Source of the DNA: Acidobacteriota bacterium
Lineage (GTDB): Bacteria; Acidobacteriota; Terriglobia; Acidiferrales; UBA7541
Assembly: GCA_027307115.1 (NCBI GenBank)
Contig: DAHUXN010000058.1
Coordinates: forward strand, 1-61,217
Reading direction: 5' to 3'
Length of the DNA: 61,217 nt
Within the stretch, counting starts at the first letter, position 1, and the number at the start of each line of letters is the position of its first letter. Shown here piece after piece: positions 1 to 6,712 of this stretch. The notes below the pieces were generated by a model. The model made no database searches, was not told the DNA's origin, and saw only the letters and a list, made by a program, of their open reading frames with translations. Made by a program: the position numbers and the translations under genes.

Positions 1-2099
1 GCTTGCACCTCGCCCGGCTTTTCGACGTGCTCAACACGCCGCCCGAAAAGCGTCAGACGAACCTCGACGAGGCTCTAGCCGCCTTCGCTTACGTCAACGG
101 CGATCTTTTCGCCGAGGGTCTGGGCTTCGCGGACTTCAACCGCGACATGCGCGACGCGCTGCTGGCCTGCACGCGCTTCGACTGGTCTCGCATCTCGCCG
201 GCCATTTTCGGCTCTCTTTTTCAGGCTGTCATGGAGCCGCGCGAGCGCCGTCAAATCGGCGGGCATTACACCAGCGAGCGCGACATCCTCAAAGTCATCC
301 GCTCGCTTTTTCTCGACGATCTCCGCGCCGAATTCGACCGCGCCAAAGGCAATAAAGCCGAGCTGCGCCGCTTTCACGAAAGACTCTCACGTCTGCGCTT
401 TCTCGATCCCGCCTGCGGTTGCGGCAATTTCCTCGTCATCACCTATCGCGAACTCCGCCTCCTCGAAATCGAAATTCTGAAACTCCTTTTCCCCGGCGCG
501 CAGCCCAATCTCGACATTCACACGCTCTCTCTCATTGACGTGGACGCCTTCTACGGCATCGAGATCAGCGAATGGCCCGCCCGCATCGCCGAAGTCGCCA
601 TGTGGCTCATGGACCACCAGATGAACATCCGCCTCTCCGAAGCCTTTGGCCAGTATTTCGTCCGCCTCCCGCTCAAAAAATCTCCCACCATCGTCTGCGG
701 CAACGCCCTTCGCCTCGACTGGGAACAAATCCTGCCTCCTGACCAATGCAGTTATGTCCTCGGCAATCCCCCCTTCGTAGGAAAGCATTTGATGACTGCC
801 GAGCAAGAGCAGGACATGGGCTTAGTCTGGGAACAAACCCACGGAGCGGGCTTCCTTGACTACGTAACAGGCTGGTATCGCAAAGCAGCCGACTACGTCC
901 AGGGTACCCACATTCAGGCCGGGTTCGTTTCCACGAACTCAATCTGCCAGGGTGAGCAGGTCGGGATTTTATGGAGCGACTTATTTCAGAGGTATCAAGT
1001 CAAAATCCAATTTGCCCACCGCACATTTAAGTGGGAGAGCGAAGCTCGCGGCAAAGCGCATGTTCACGTCGTCATCATTGGCTTCGGCGCGTTCGACAGC
1101 ACTAACAAGCGAATCTATGACTATGAAGCCGCGAACGTGACAGTTATCACAGTCAAAAATATTAGCCCTTACCTGATCGAGGGCCCAGACGTCGCGCTTC
1201 CGATCCGGCGCGACGCACTATGCGACGTGCCAGAAATTATTAACGGCAATAAGCCGTCTGATGGCGGATTCCTCATTGTGCTGGAACATGAGCGGGAAGC
1301 CTTCTTGCGTGGTAACCCTGAAGCGAAACCCTATTTGCGGCCCTATGTCTCTGCGGACGAATTCATCAATGGTTCACCCCGCTGGGTTTTGTGGCTAAAG
1401 GATGCCTCTCCGGATGTTATTAGAAGATGCCCAGGCATCCTTGAACGCCTAAAAGGTGTTCGCGAATTTCGTCTTAAGAGCACCAAAATCCCGACTCAGC
1501 AAAAAGCCGACACGCCCGCATTATTCGATCAAGTCAGACAACCAACTACTGCCTATCTTGTAATCCCAAAAACTTCTTCCGAGCGCCGTCGTTACATTCC
1601 AATCGCGGTAGTAGGCCCAGAAATCATTGCGAGCACCGAGCTCCAAATGATCCCTGAATTTACAAATTATTATTTTGGGGTTCTCACCTCCACAATGCAC
1701 ATGGCGTGGATGCGTCAAGTTTGCGGACGATTGAAGTCGGATTATCGCTATTCGAATAAACTCGTCTACAACAATTTCCCGTGGCCCGAAGCGCCGAGCG
1801 ACAAACAACGCGGCGCCGTCGAAGCCGCCGCGCAAGCAGTCCTGGACGCGCGCAAGCAATTCCCCGACGCCACGCTCGCCGACCTTTACGATCCGCTCGC
1901 CATGCCGCCCGCACTCGTCAAAGCACACGCCGCCCTCGACCGCGCCGTTGACCTCTGCTACCGTCCGCAGCCTTTCGACAACGATCGCCAGCGCGTCGAA
2001 CACCTCTTCGCCCTCTACGAAAAACTCACCGCTCCGCTCCTCCCCACAGCAAAGAGAAAACGTCCAAAGCGCAGAGCGATATTGCCTTCTTCGCGTTAA
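1..2099 (+). CDS. MmeI-like (type IIL) restriction-modification enzyme, methyltransferase and target-recognition part; 5' truncated
   Basis: The frame is open from the left window edge, so the true start lies upstream; 698 residues are visible. SAM-binding motif I DPACGCGNFL is at visible residues 135-144 and the N6-adenine catalytic motif NPPF at 255-258, followed by a FVGK continuation typical of the MmeI-like family. The C-terminal 250 residues look like the family's target-recognition and helical spacer region (a FPWP segment near residue 590). In this family one polypeptide carries an N-terminal nuclease, a methylase and the recognition domain; the nuclease would be in the missing part. 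Function would be restriction of foreign DNA and self-methylation on one strand. Family call is by motif and layout; whether the nuclease exists here cannot be seen. Confidence 0.82.
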   Translation, partial: LHLARLFDVLNTPPEKRQTNLDEALAAFAYVNGDLFAEGLGFADFNRDMRDALLACTRFDWSRISPAIFGSLFQAVMEPRERRQIGGHYTSERDILKVIRSLFLDDLRAEFDRAKGNKAELRRFHERLSRLRFLDPACGCGNFLVITYRELRLLEIEILKLLFPGAQPNLDIHTLSLIDVDAFYGIEISEWPARIAEVAMWLMDHQMNIRLSEAFGQYFVRLPLKKSPTIVCGNALRLDWEQILPPDQCSYVLGNPPFVGKHLMTAEQEQDMGLVWEQTHGAGFLDYVTGWYRKAADYVQGTHIQAGFVSTNSICQGEQVGILWSDLFQRYQVKIQFAHRTFKWESEARGKAHVHVVIIGFGAFDSTNKRIYDYEAANVTVITVKNISPYLIEGPDVALPIRRDALCDVPEIINGNKPSDGGFLIVLEHEREAFLRGNPEAKPYLRPYVSADEFINGSPRWVLWLKDASPDVIRRCPGILERLKGVREFRLKSTKIPTQQKADTPALFDQVRQPTTAYLVIPKTSSERRRYIPIAVVGPEIIASTELQMIPEFTNYYFGVLTSTMHMAWMRQVCGRLKSDYRYSNKLVYNNFPWPEAPSDKQRGAVEAAAQAVLDARKQFPDATLADLYDPLAMPPALVKAHAALDRAVDLCYRPQPFDNDRQRVEHLFALYEKLTAPLLPTAKRKRPKRRAILPSSR

Positions 2100-2138
2100 G
2101 GCGCACCTGAATTCGTCTTCTGAAAGATGCCTGTGGAA

Positions 2139-2405
2139 CTAAAGCGTTTGAAGTTCTTTGCCGGGTTTGAAGCGCACGGCTTTGCCGGGCTGGATGTTTA
2201 CTTGCTGGCCGGTGCGCGGATTGCGGCCGATGCCCGTCTTGCGCGGTTTCACATTGAAGACGCCGAAGCGGCGGAGCTCGATGCGCTCGCCGCGTCCCAG
2301 CGCATTTTTCAGCGCCTCGAAAACGGTTTCGACGGCCTGCTCGGCCTTGGTGCGCGGAATGTTCGTCCGTTGAACCACGGCGTTCACGATATCAAGTTTT
2401 ATCAT
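2139..2405 (-). CDS. HU/IHF-family DNA-binding protein
   Basis: An 88-residue histone-like protein. It starts MIKLDIV and carries the signature GVFNVKPRKTGIGRNP in the DNA-binding arm, ending ...GKAVRFKPGKELQ, the normal end of the family. Length is normal (about 90). It bends and compacts DNA as a dimer. The ATG at 2405 is chosen because GAGGAG sits 9 nt upstream and a TTGACA-17-TAGCAT promoter ends just before it; the frame is open further upstream but would cross that promoter. It is divergent from the dCTP deaminase gene. Whether it is HU or IHF alpha-like cannot be settled from sequence alone. Confidence 0.93.
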   Translation of the reverse strand: MIKLDIVNAVVQRTNIPRTKAEQAVETVFEALKNALGRGERIELRRFGVFNVKPRKTGIGRNPRTGQQVNIQPGKAVRFKPGKELQTL

Positions 2406-2430
2406 TGCGGGCGTCTCCTCGTCGAAGCGT

Positions 2431-2459
2431 ATGCTAGATGGCGCGTTGCGGGTTGTCAA
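2431..2459 (-). promoter_or_regulatory. sigma-70-type promoter of the HU gene
   Basis: On the minus strand TTGACA (2454-2459), 17-bp spacer, TAGCAT (2431-2436). The predicted transcript start is about 20 nt before the HU start codon. Confidence 0.75.
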
Positions 2460-2481
2460 GCCGCGCTCTGTGTAATAAGAT
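2453..2481 (+). promoter_or_regulatory. sigma-70-type promoter of dcd
   Basis: TTGTCA (2453-2458), 17-bp spacer, TAAGAT (2476-2481), about 40 nt upstream of the dcd ATG. Its -35 hexamer is physically the same DNA as the -35 hexamer of the divergent HU promoter. Confidence 0.65.
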
Positions 2482-2520
2482 GCCGCGCCTTTTCGAAATG
2501 GAACGCACTGGGAGGATGGA

Positions 2521-3075
2521 ATGAGCGTGAAGCCGGATCGCTGGATCACGAAGATGGCGCGCGAGCACAAAATGATCGAGCCTTTTTCGGATCGGCAGGT
2601 GCGCGAAGGCGTCATCAGTTATGGCGTTTCCTCGTATGGATATGACATTCGCGTCGCGGACGATTTCCGCATTTTCACGAATGTGAATTCGACCACTGTC
2701 GATCCGAAGCAATTCGACGCGCGCTCCTTTGTGGAGTTCAAAGGGCCGGTGTGCATCATCCCGCCGAATTCGTTCGCGCTGGGACGCTCTGTGGAATATT
2801 TTCGCATTCCACGAAACGTGCTGACGCTCTGCGTGGGGAAATCCACGTACGCGCGCTGCGGAATTATTGTGAACGTGACTCCGTTCGAGCCGGAATGGGA
2901 AGGCTTCGTGACGCTCGAGATCAGCAACACGACGCCGCTGCCCGCGCGCATTTACGCGAACGAAGGATTGTGCCAGGTGATTTTTTTCGAGTCGGACGAA
3001 GAGTGCGAAGTTTCGTACAAGGACAAAAAAGGGAAGTACCAGTCGCAGCAGGGAATTGTGCTGCCGCGTTTGTGA
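2521..3075 (+). CDS. dcd: dCTP deaminase
   Basis: Converts dCTP to dUTP and ammonia, feeding dTTP synthesis; cytosolic homotrimer in the family. The 184-residue length is normal. The segment around GKSTYARCG and the following [11 protein letters not shown] matches the active-site region of the Dcd family (catalytic Glu in the EPEWEG area), and [12 protein letters not shown].. is the conserved end of the nucleotide-binding fold. ATG at 2521 follows GGGAGGA with a 4-nt spacer. No dut gene is adjacent. The Dcd versus bifunctional Dcd-Dut question cannot be settled here, but the sequence fits the mono-functional type. Confidence 0.93.
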   Translation: MSVKPDRWITKMAREHKMIEPFSDRQVREGVISYGVSSYGYDIRVADDFRIFTNVNSTTVDPKQFDARSFVEFKGPVCIIPPNSFALGRSVEYFRIPRNVLTLCVGKSTYARCGIIVNVTPFEPEWEGFVTLEISNTTPLPARIYANEGLCQVIFFESDEECEVSYKDKKGKYQSQQGIVLPRL

Positions 3076-3135
3076 TTCGCGCGGCAGCTTACTGTGCCGG
3101 ACGCATCAACCGATAACCTTCCCATTTTTTATTTT

Positions 3136-3837
3136 TCACGCCAGATCGAAGAGCAAAACCTCCGACGGCTCCTTGGCCTGAAACTTCAATTCGGTTTCGT
3201 CTGAAATTGCCGCGCCGTCGCCCGCCAGAAGTTCTGTTCCGTTCAAGCGCACTTTCCCGCGAGCGACCTGCACCCAGGCGTATCTGCCGGATTCGAGCGG
3301 CTGCGTAATTTCCTCGCCCGGCTTCATGCGCGCCGCGAAGAGTTTCGCGCTTTGGTGGATTGCAACCGGAGCGCCTTCGCCGGCGAGCAACTGGAAATTT
3401 CCGTTCCAGCTATCTTCCGGGAACGTGAATTGCTCGTACGCGGGTTTCAGATTCCGGCGATCCGGCAAAATCCAAATTTGGAGCAGATGAACCGGTTTGG
3501 ACGCGGACGCGTTGAATTCGCTGTGCGTGACGCCGGAGCCTGCCGTCATGTGCTGAAGCTCGCCGGGACGAATGACGCCCCTCGAGCCCGTGCTGTCGCG
3601 ATGTTCGAGCGCGCCTTCGAGCACCCAGGTGAGAATTTCCATGTCGCGATGCGGGTGCATGCCGAAGCCCTGGCCCGGAGCGATAACGTCTTCATTGATG
3701 ACGCGAAGCTGGCGAAAGCCCATGTGATTCGGGTCGTAGTACTGGTCGAAGGAAAAGCTGAAATGGGAGTCGAGCCAGCCGATTTTGTTGTGCCCACGCT
3801 CGTCGCGGGGCCGGATAGTGATCATTTTGGCCTCCAA
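3136..3837 (-). CDS. Pirin family protein (YhhW-like cupin)
   Basis: 233 residues with two cupin halves. The N-terminal half has the metal-binding set GMHPHRDMEI (His, His) and later TAGSGVTHSE (His, Glu), the four pirin metal ligands. Family members are Fe(II) or other metal cupins; E. coli YhhW is a quercetin 2,3-dioxygenase in vitro, but the natural substrate is usually unknown. The first Met (3837) is used; a second one (MITIRPR, 4 residues in) is equally possible. Convergent with dcd, 60 bp between them without a clear terminator. Confidence 0.88.
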   Translation of the reverse strand: MEAKMITIRPRDERGHNKIGWLDSHFSFSFDQYYDPNHMGFRQLRVINEDVIAPGQGFGMHPHRDMEILTWVLEGALEHRDSTGSRGVIRPGELQHMTAGSGVTHSEFNASASKPVHLLQIWILPDRRNLKPAYEQFTFPEDSWNGNFQLLAGEGAPVAIHQSAKLFAARMKPGEEITQPLESGRYAWVQVARGKVRLNGTELLAGDGAAISDETELKFQAKEPSEVLLFDLA

Positions 3838-4087
3838 TTCGGGTTCTGTGCGTTCCGTGATGGGTATTCGATGACGGAAACGGCGTCCCGATTCGCGGCG
3901 CGGGCGCGGGTGAAAATGAGCTGGAAAGCTGCGCTGTGCAAACGAAACTCATTACCGATCAAGAAAATGGAAGTGGCTGGTTTTAAAGCAGTTGCGCTTG
4001 CGGACTGTGCCTGTCAACACCGATCAAGACTAGGCGTTTTCGGGTGGTTCTTGGCGGCTTTGAGGTGCCTTTTGGCCTGTCGAATGG
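3838..4087. other. Intergenic, no gene seen
   Basis: The stretch between the pirin start and the left end of the inverted-repeat element has no convincing reading frame, promoter or hairpin. Confidence 0.5.
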
Positions 4088-4143
4088 CGCTCGCATCATC
4101 GTCCTGGTGATGGAATTTTCGCTCTGAAAAGGCTAGCACGATG
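4088..4143 (+). repeat. Left outer inverted repeat (56 bp)
   Basis: Matches the reverse complement of 5118-5173 at 52 of 56 positions; the central part GATGGAATTTTCGCTCTGAA is identical in both copies. Confidence 0.9.
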
Positions 4144-4270
4144 TTGCTCGTGGCGATAGGTGTGGTGACTGTGGTGTTTGGGAGCAAATGAGAGACTCCG
4201 CGGATAACGAAATGACGTGTCTAAGCAGCGATGCAGCACGGAGGATTGGCTGGGCTGTAATTCGGAGCCA

Positions 4271-4323
4271 AGCGAAAAACGCGTCAAAGACCGCACCCTT
4301 AAACACCAAAGGTTGCGGCACCC
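4271..4323 (+). repeat. Left inner inverted repeat
   Basis: Imperfect inverted partner of 4977-5035. Exact shared blocks are AGCGAAA, CCGCACCCTTAAACA, CAAAG and TGCGGCACCC; the right copy has a few extra bases between them. Confidence 0.75.
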
Positions 4324-4333
4324 AGAAGAAAAA

Positions 4334-4846
4334 TCAAAATCGCCTAGCGCGCGTTAAGAGTGCGACACCCGCCGACACCGTGATGATACCGATACTGTCA
4401 TCCTTGTATGCTTCCAAATCGCTACTTAACCACTCTTCGTTTGGCCTAAGCTTATGAAACCGAACTATCACCCCCTGAGCATTCTGCGCCACTATTATGC
4501 GGAAACGTGTCCTGGGAAAAGACAGGCGCAGCGCCTCCGCCAACTTCTGCGCGAACATCATCCCCTGCCGGAGCTGCTCAGCCGGATCCGACTTTACATA
4601 ATCCTTTATGTGAAGGTGGTTTGCGAAACACTCAAGCCCCGTTTTGTCCACGAGGCTTTTCTTAGTGCCGTTTGGGCGAGCGCTTTTCTCGAATCCGGAG
4701 AGAAATATGCACCCATAGCACTCAACGAATCCATTGTCCACTAGAGCGTCCAACTCAGGGTGCAGACCGTTGCGTCGCGAGCCCTCTCGTTCAAGCCTCT
4801 GTAGCGTGCGAAGCATTCGGGAGTTGGCTCTAAAAGCACCGCTCAC
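4334..4846 (-). CDS. Unknown protein enclosed by inverted repeats
   Basis: 170 residues if started at the GTG at 4846, which follows GGAGAG with a 5-nt spacer; the frame stays open to 4900. I do not recognise the family. Composition looks like a real soluble protein: a hydrophobic/acidic start (ELDALVDNGFVECYG), a central helical part (DPAEQLRQGMMFAQKLAEAL), then alternating strands (RFRIIVAQNAQGVIVRFHKLRPNEEW) and an acidic tail (DLEAYKDDSIGIITV). There are no membrane segments, signal peptide or obvious catalytic motif. The alpha-then-beta-hairpin end could be a small alpha/beta domain. Its stop lies 10 bp inside the left inner repeat and it is the only plausible gene between the repeats. 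Being coding at all is an inference from amino-acid texture and the ribosome site. Confidence 0.55.
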   Translation of the reverse strand: MSGAFRANSRMLRTLQRLEREGSRRNGLHPELDALVDNGFVECYGCIFLSGFEKSARPNGTKKSLVDKTGLECFANHLHIKDYVKSDPAEQLRQGMMFAQKLAEALRLSFPRTRFRIIVAQNAQGVIVRFHKLRPNEEWLSSDLEAYKDDSIGIITVSAGVALLTRARRF

Positions 4847-4976
4847 GGAATCTCTCCGACGTACTTGAGGCGGGTGGCGCACTGGTTGTCGATTCGTCAC
4901 GTTGCTCGATTGACATCACGGCTGGCGCGATGATACCACACACGGTTTCTGCCCATGGCGTGGCAGAATACACGAC

Positions 4977-5035
4977 GGGTGCCGCATCTCTTTGATGTTT
5001 GTTTAAGGGTGCGGTTTTTGGCCGTATCTTTCGCT
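4977..5035 (-). repeat. Right inner inverted repeat
   Basis: Imperfect inverted partner of 4271-4323. It lies about 130 nt upstream of the start of the enclosed leftward gene and could contain its promoter. Confidence 0.75.
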
Positions 5036-5117
5036 GGCTCGTATTCCATCGGCCATAACCTGCCGCCTGAGCGCACCCGACAAACACCACAGCCACGTGG
5101 TCTAGCGCCGGGCGCGA

Positions 5118-5173
5118 CATCGTGCTAACGTTTTCAGAGCGAAAATTCCATCACCCTGACGATGATGCGAGCG
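5118..5173 (-). repeat. Right outer inverted repeat (56 bp)
   Basis: Inverted partner of 4088-4143; mismatches occur only at two adjacent positions near the outer part and two near the inner part. Confidence 0.9.
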
Positions 5174-5240
5174 GCGGCGTACAACAACCCAAACCGGCCC
5201 GGAACGCGCGTTCCGCCGAGAATGGCCCCCCATCATCCTT

Positions 5241-5321
5241 CATTTCTAATCGACAATCCGGAATTAGAAACCGACTTAACTTGCACAAAACAAACGCCGG
5301 ACCACATTTCTAATCGCCAAT
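5241..5321 (+). repeat. Pair of 17-bp direct repeats
   Basis: CATTTCTAATCGACAAT at 5241-5257 and CATTTCTAATCGCCAAT at 5305-5321, one mismatch, 64 bp apart. Confidence 0.6.
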
Positions 5322-5447
5322 ATTTCGCATTTTTAAGATTACCGGACACTCTGCTTCCCGGCTCGCGGCGTGCGTCCCTGGTGTCTCGAAAGGCTGTGCG
5401 CGCGACTGCAAAGCGGCGTCGAGCCGCCGCACTCCAAAAGAACGGCC

Positions 5448-5620
5448 CCACGCTCACAGGCCGAGCATGGGGCACCCGCAAGGACAAGGCAACAAGAGCA
5501 AGATCTGACAGCCATTCGGAAAAGCGGATCCCCACCGCCGTTCGCAAAAAGCGCGCCGCGGACCGAGGGAAAAGCCCTCACAAAACGAGCATAGGGCACC
5601 CGGAAAATCGAAAAGCTAAC
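5448..5620 (+). repeat. Two units of a dispersed GGGGCACCC repeat
   Basis: CTCACAGGCCGAGCATGGGG continuing into CACCCGCA (from about 5453) and CTCACAAAACGAGCATAGGG continuing into CACCCGGA (from about 5578) are direct copies. A third unit lies on the other side of the SDR gene at 6373-6460. Confidence 0.5.
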
Positions 5621-5630
5621 GCTGCCGGCG

Positions 5631-6350
5631 CTAGGGTTTTTGGGTGGGGCGGAGGAGGACTTCGCTGATGAAGCTTTGCGGGGCTTGGGTGAGGAGCATG
5701 GCGACGGCGTGGGCTACGTCATCCGGCTGGAGCATTTTTTTGGCGTCCTTTGTGGAGCTATGAGAAAAGTCGGTGGCGACGGAGCCGGGGCAAATGGAAG
5801 CGACGCGGATGCCGTGGGCGCGGAGGTCTTCGGCCATGCAATAAGTGAGGCCGAGCAAGCCCCATTTGGAGGCGCAATAGGCTCCGCCGCCGGGCATGGC
5901 GTTTTTTCCGGCGAGCGAACTGATGTTGATGATGTGGCCGCGACTGCGCGCGAGCATTCCGGGGATGACGGCGCGGCTGACGAGGAACACTCCCTTGAGA
6001 TTGGTGTCTAACACTGCATCCCAGTCTGTTTCCGTCAATTGGTGAATGGGGCCGAAGCGGCCGACGCCGGCGTTGTTGATGAGAATGTCGATGGCATCGA
6101 ATTTTTTTAGAGTGGCGTCGACGAGGGAGGCGACTTGATCGGCGCGCGAGACGTCGGCGGGAAAGGCGAAGGCGTCGATGGATTCGTTGCGGAGGCGCGT
6201 GGCCGCGTCTTCGAGAGCTTTTTTGTCGCGCCCACAAAGGCTGACGCGCGCGCCCATTTGGCCGAGCCGGCGGGCGATGGCGAAGCCGATGCCTCGGCTG
6301 GCGCCCGTGATGAGAGCGGATTGTCCGGCGAGAGGATGTTCAGTGGGCAT
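5631..6350 (-). CDS. SDR family NAD(P)-dependent oxidoreductase
   Basis: Classical short-chain dehydrogenase/reductase of 239 residues (family 230-260). Cofactor motif TGASRGIG is at 15-22, NNAG near 91-94, and the catalytic Ser-Tyr-Lys appears as NISS followed by YCASK near 157-161. The arginine in the TGASRGIG loop and CGRDKK after strand 2 favour NADP(H). It resembles FabG-type reductases, but substrate is unknown and there is no fatty-acid gene nearby. It is flanked on both sides by copies of a dispersed repeat. Starts at ATG 6350. Confidence 0.88.
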   Translation of the reverse strand: MPTEHPLAGQSALITGASRGIGFAIARRLGQMGARVSLCGRDKKALEDAATRLRNESIDAFAFPADVSRADQVASLVDATLKKFDAIDILINNAGVGRFGPIHQLTETDWDAVLDTNLKGVFLVSRAVIPGMLARSRGHIINISSLAGKNAMPGGGAYCASKWGLLGLTYCMAEDLRAHGIRVASICPGSVATDFSHSSTKDAKKMLQPDDVAHAVAMLLTQAPQSFISEVLLRPTQKP

Positions 6351-6372
6351 GGCGCGATTCCTGCCAAAGTCG

Positions 6373-6460
6373 AAAGTCGAAAAACCCCCGCCCTTCGCAA
6401 AAGATGCTCCCTTCCTTCGTCAGGGCGGGCAGGATGGGGCACCCGCAAAAACAAAAAGGC
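6373..6460 (+). repeat. Dispersed GGGGCACCC repeat, third unit
   Basis: GGATGGGGCACCCGCAAAAA (from 6432) with the upstream piece CCCTTCGCAAAAG matches the units at 5448-5620 (GTTCGCAAAAAG ... CATGGGGCACCCGCAAGG). Same strand in all copies. Confidence 0.5.
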
Positions 6461-6591
6461 AAAGGCGACGACTCCCAGCGCCGCAACGCACGGGCGACGT
6501 TTGGCCGACATTCATCATCTTATCACCAGAGCAGCAACGTTACCTGGACGGCTGGGCTAATGAGCGCGACTACGGATTCGTGGGAATGGCC

Positions 6592-6620
6592 TTGCACGAC
6601 TCTGGGGGTTTCCCTATAAT
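6592..6620 (+). promoter_or_regulatory. sigma-70-type promoter of the TPR protein gene
   Basis: TTGCAC (6592-6597), 17-bp spacer, perfect TATAAT (6615-6620). The start codon is about 90 nt downstream. Confidence 0.75.
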
Positions 6621-6712
6621 CCGAGAGTTTTCTGCACGCCCGCAATCTTAGCCAGTGCAATCCTAAGATGCCTGCAGATGGTTGCGAATCTGATCGTGGA
6701 GGCAAGAGGAAG

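Larger units (their letters stand above)
4088..5173. mobile_element. Candidate mobile or invertible element with long imperfect inverted ends and one unknown gene
   Basis: The two ends are inverted copies. The outer 56 bp (4088-4143 against the reverse complement of 5118-5173) differ at only 4 positions. Further in, similarity returns: GTGACTGTGGTGTTTG on the left against GTGGCTGTGGTGTTTG on the right, and an inner block (4271-4323 against 4977-5035) sharing exact CCGCACCCTTAAACA and TGCGGCACCC. The arms are thus about 236 and 197 bp. Between them lies one leftward gene of unknown function. No transposase motif (DDE, HUH, tyrosine or serine recombinase) is recognised and no target duplication is evident. 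It may be a non-autonomous transposon, an invertible segment, or two copies of an unrelated dispersed repeat. Confidence 0.55.
5174..5630. other. Intergenic repeat-rich stretch, no gene seen
   Basis: Contains a 17-bp direct repeat CATTTCTAATCG(A/C)CAAT at 5241-5257 and 5305-5321, and two units of a dispersed repeat with core GGGGCACCC/AGGGCACCC (see separate entries). No convincing gene. Confidence 0.5.

Noticed and set aside
4454-4744. 96-codon plus-strand frame inside the inverted-repeat element
   Set aside because: It is antisense to the better-textured leftward gene and has no good ribosome site.
4088-5173. Integron cassette with attC sites as an explanation for the inverted ends
   Set aside because: No RYYYAAC/GTTRRRY core pair in the right order at the ends, and no integrase gene is visible.
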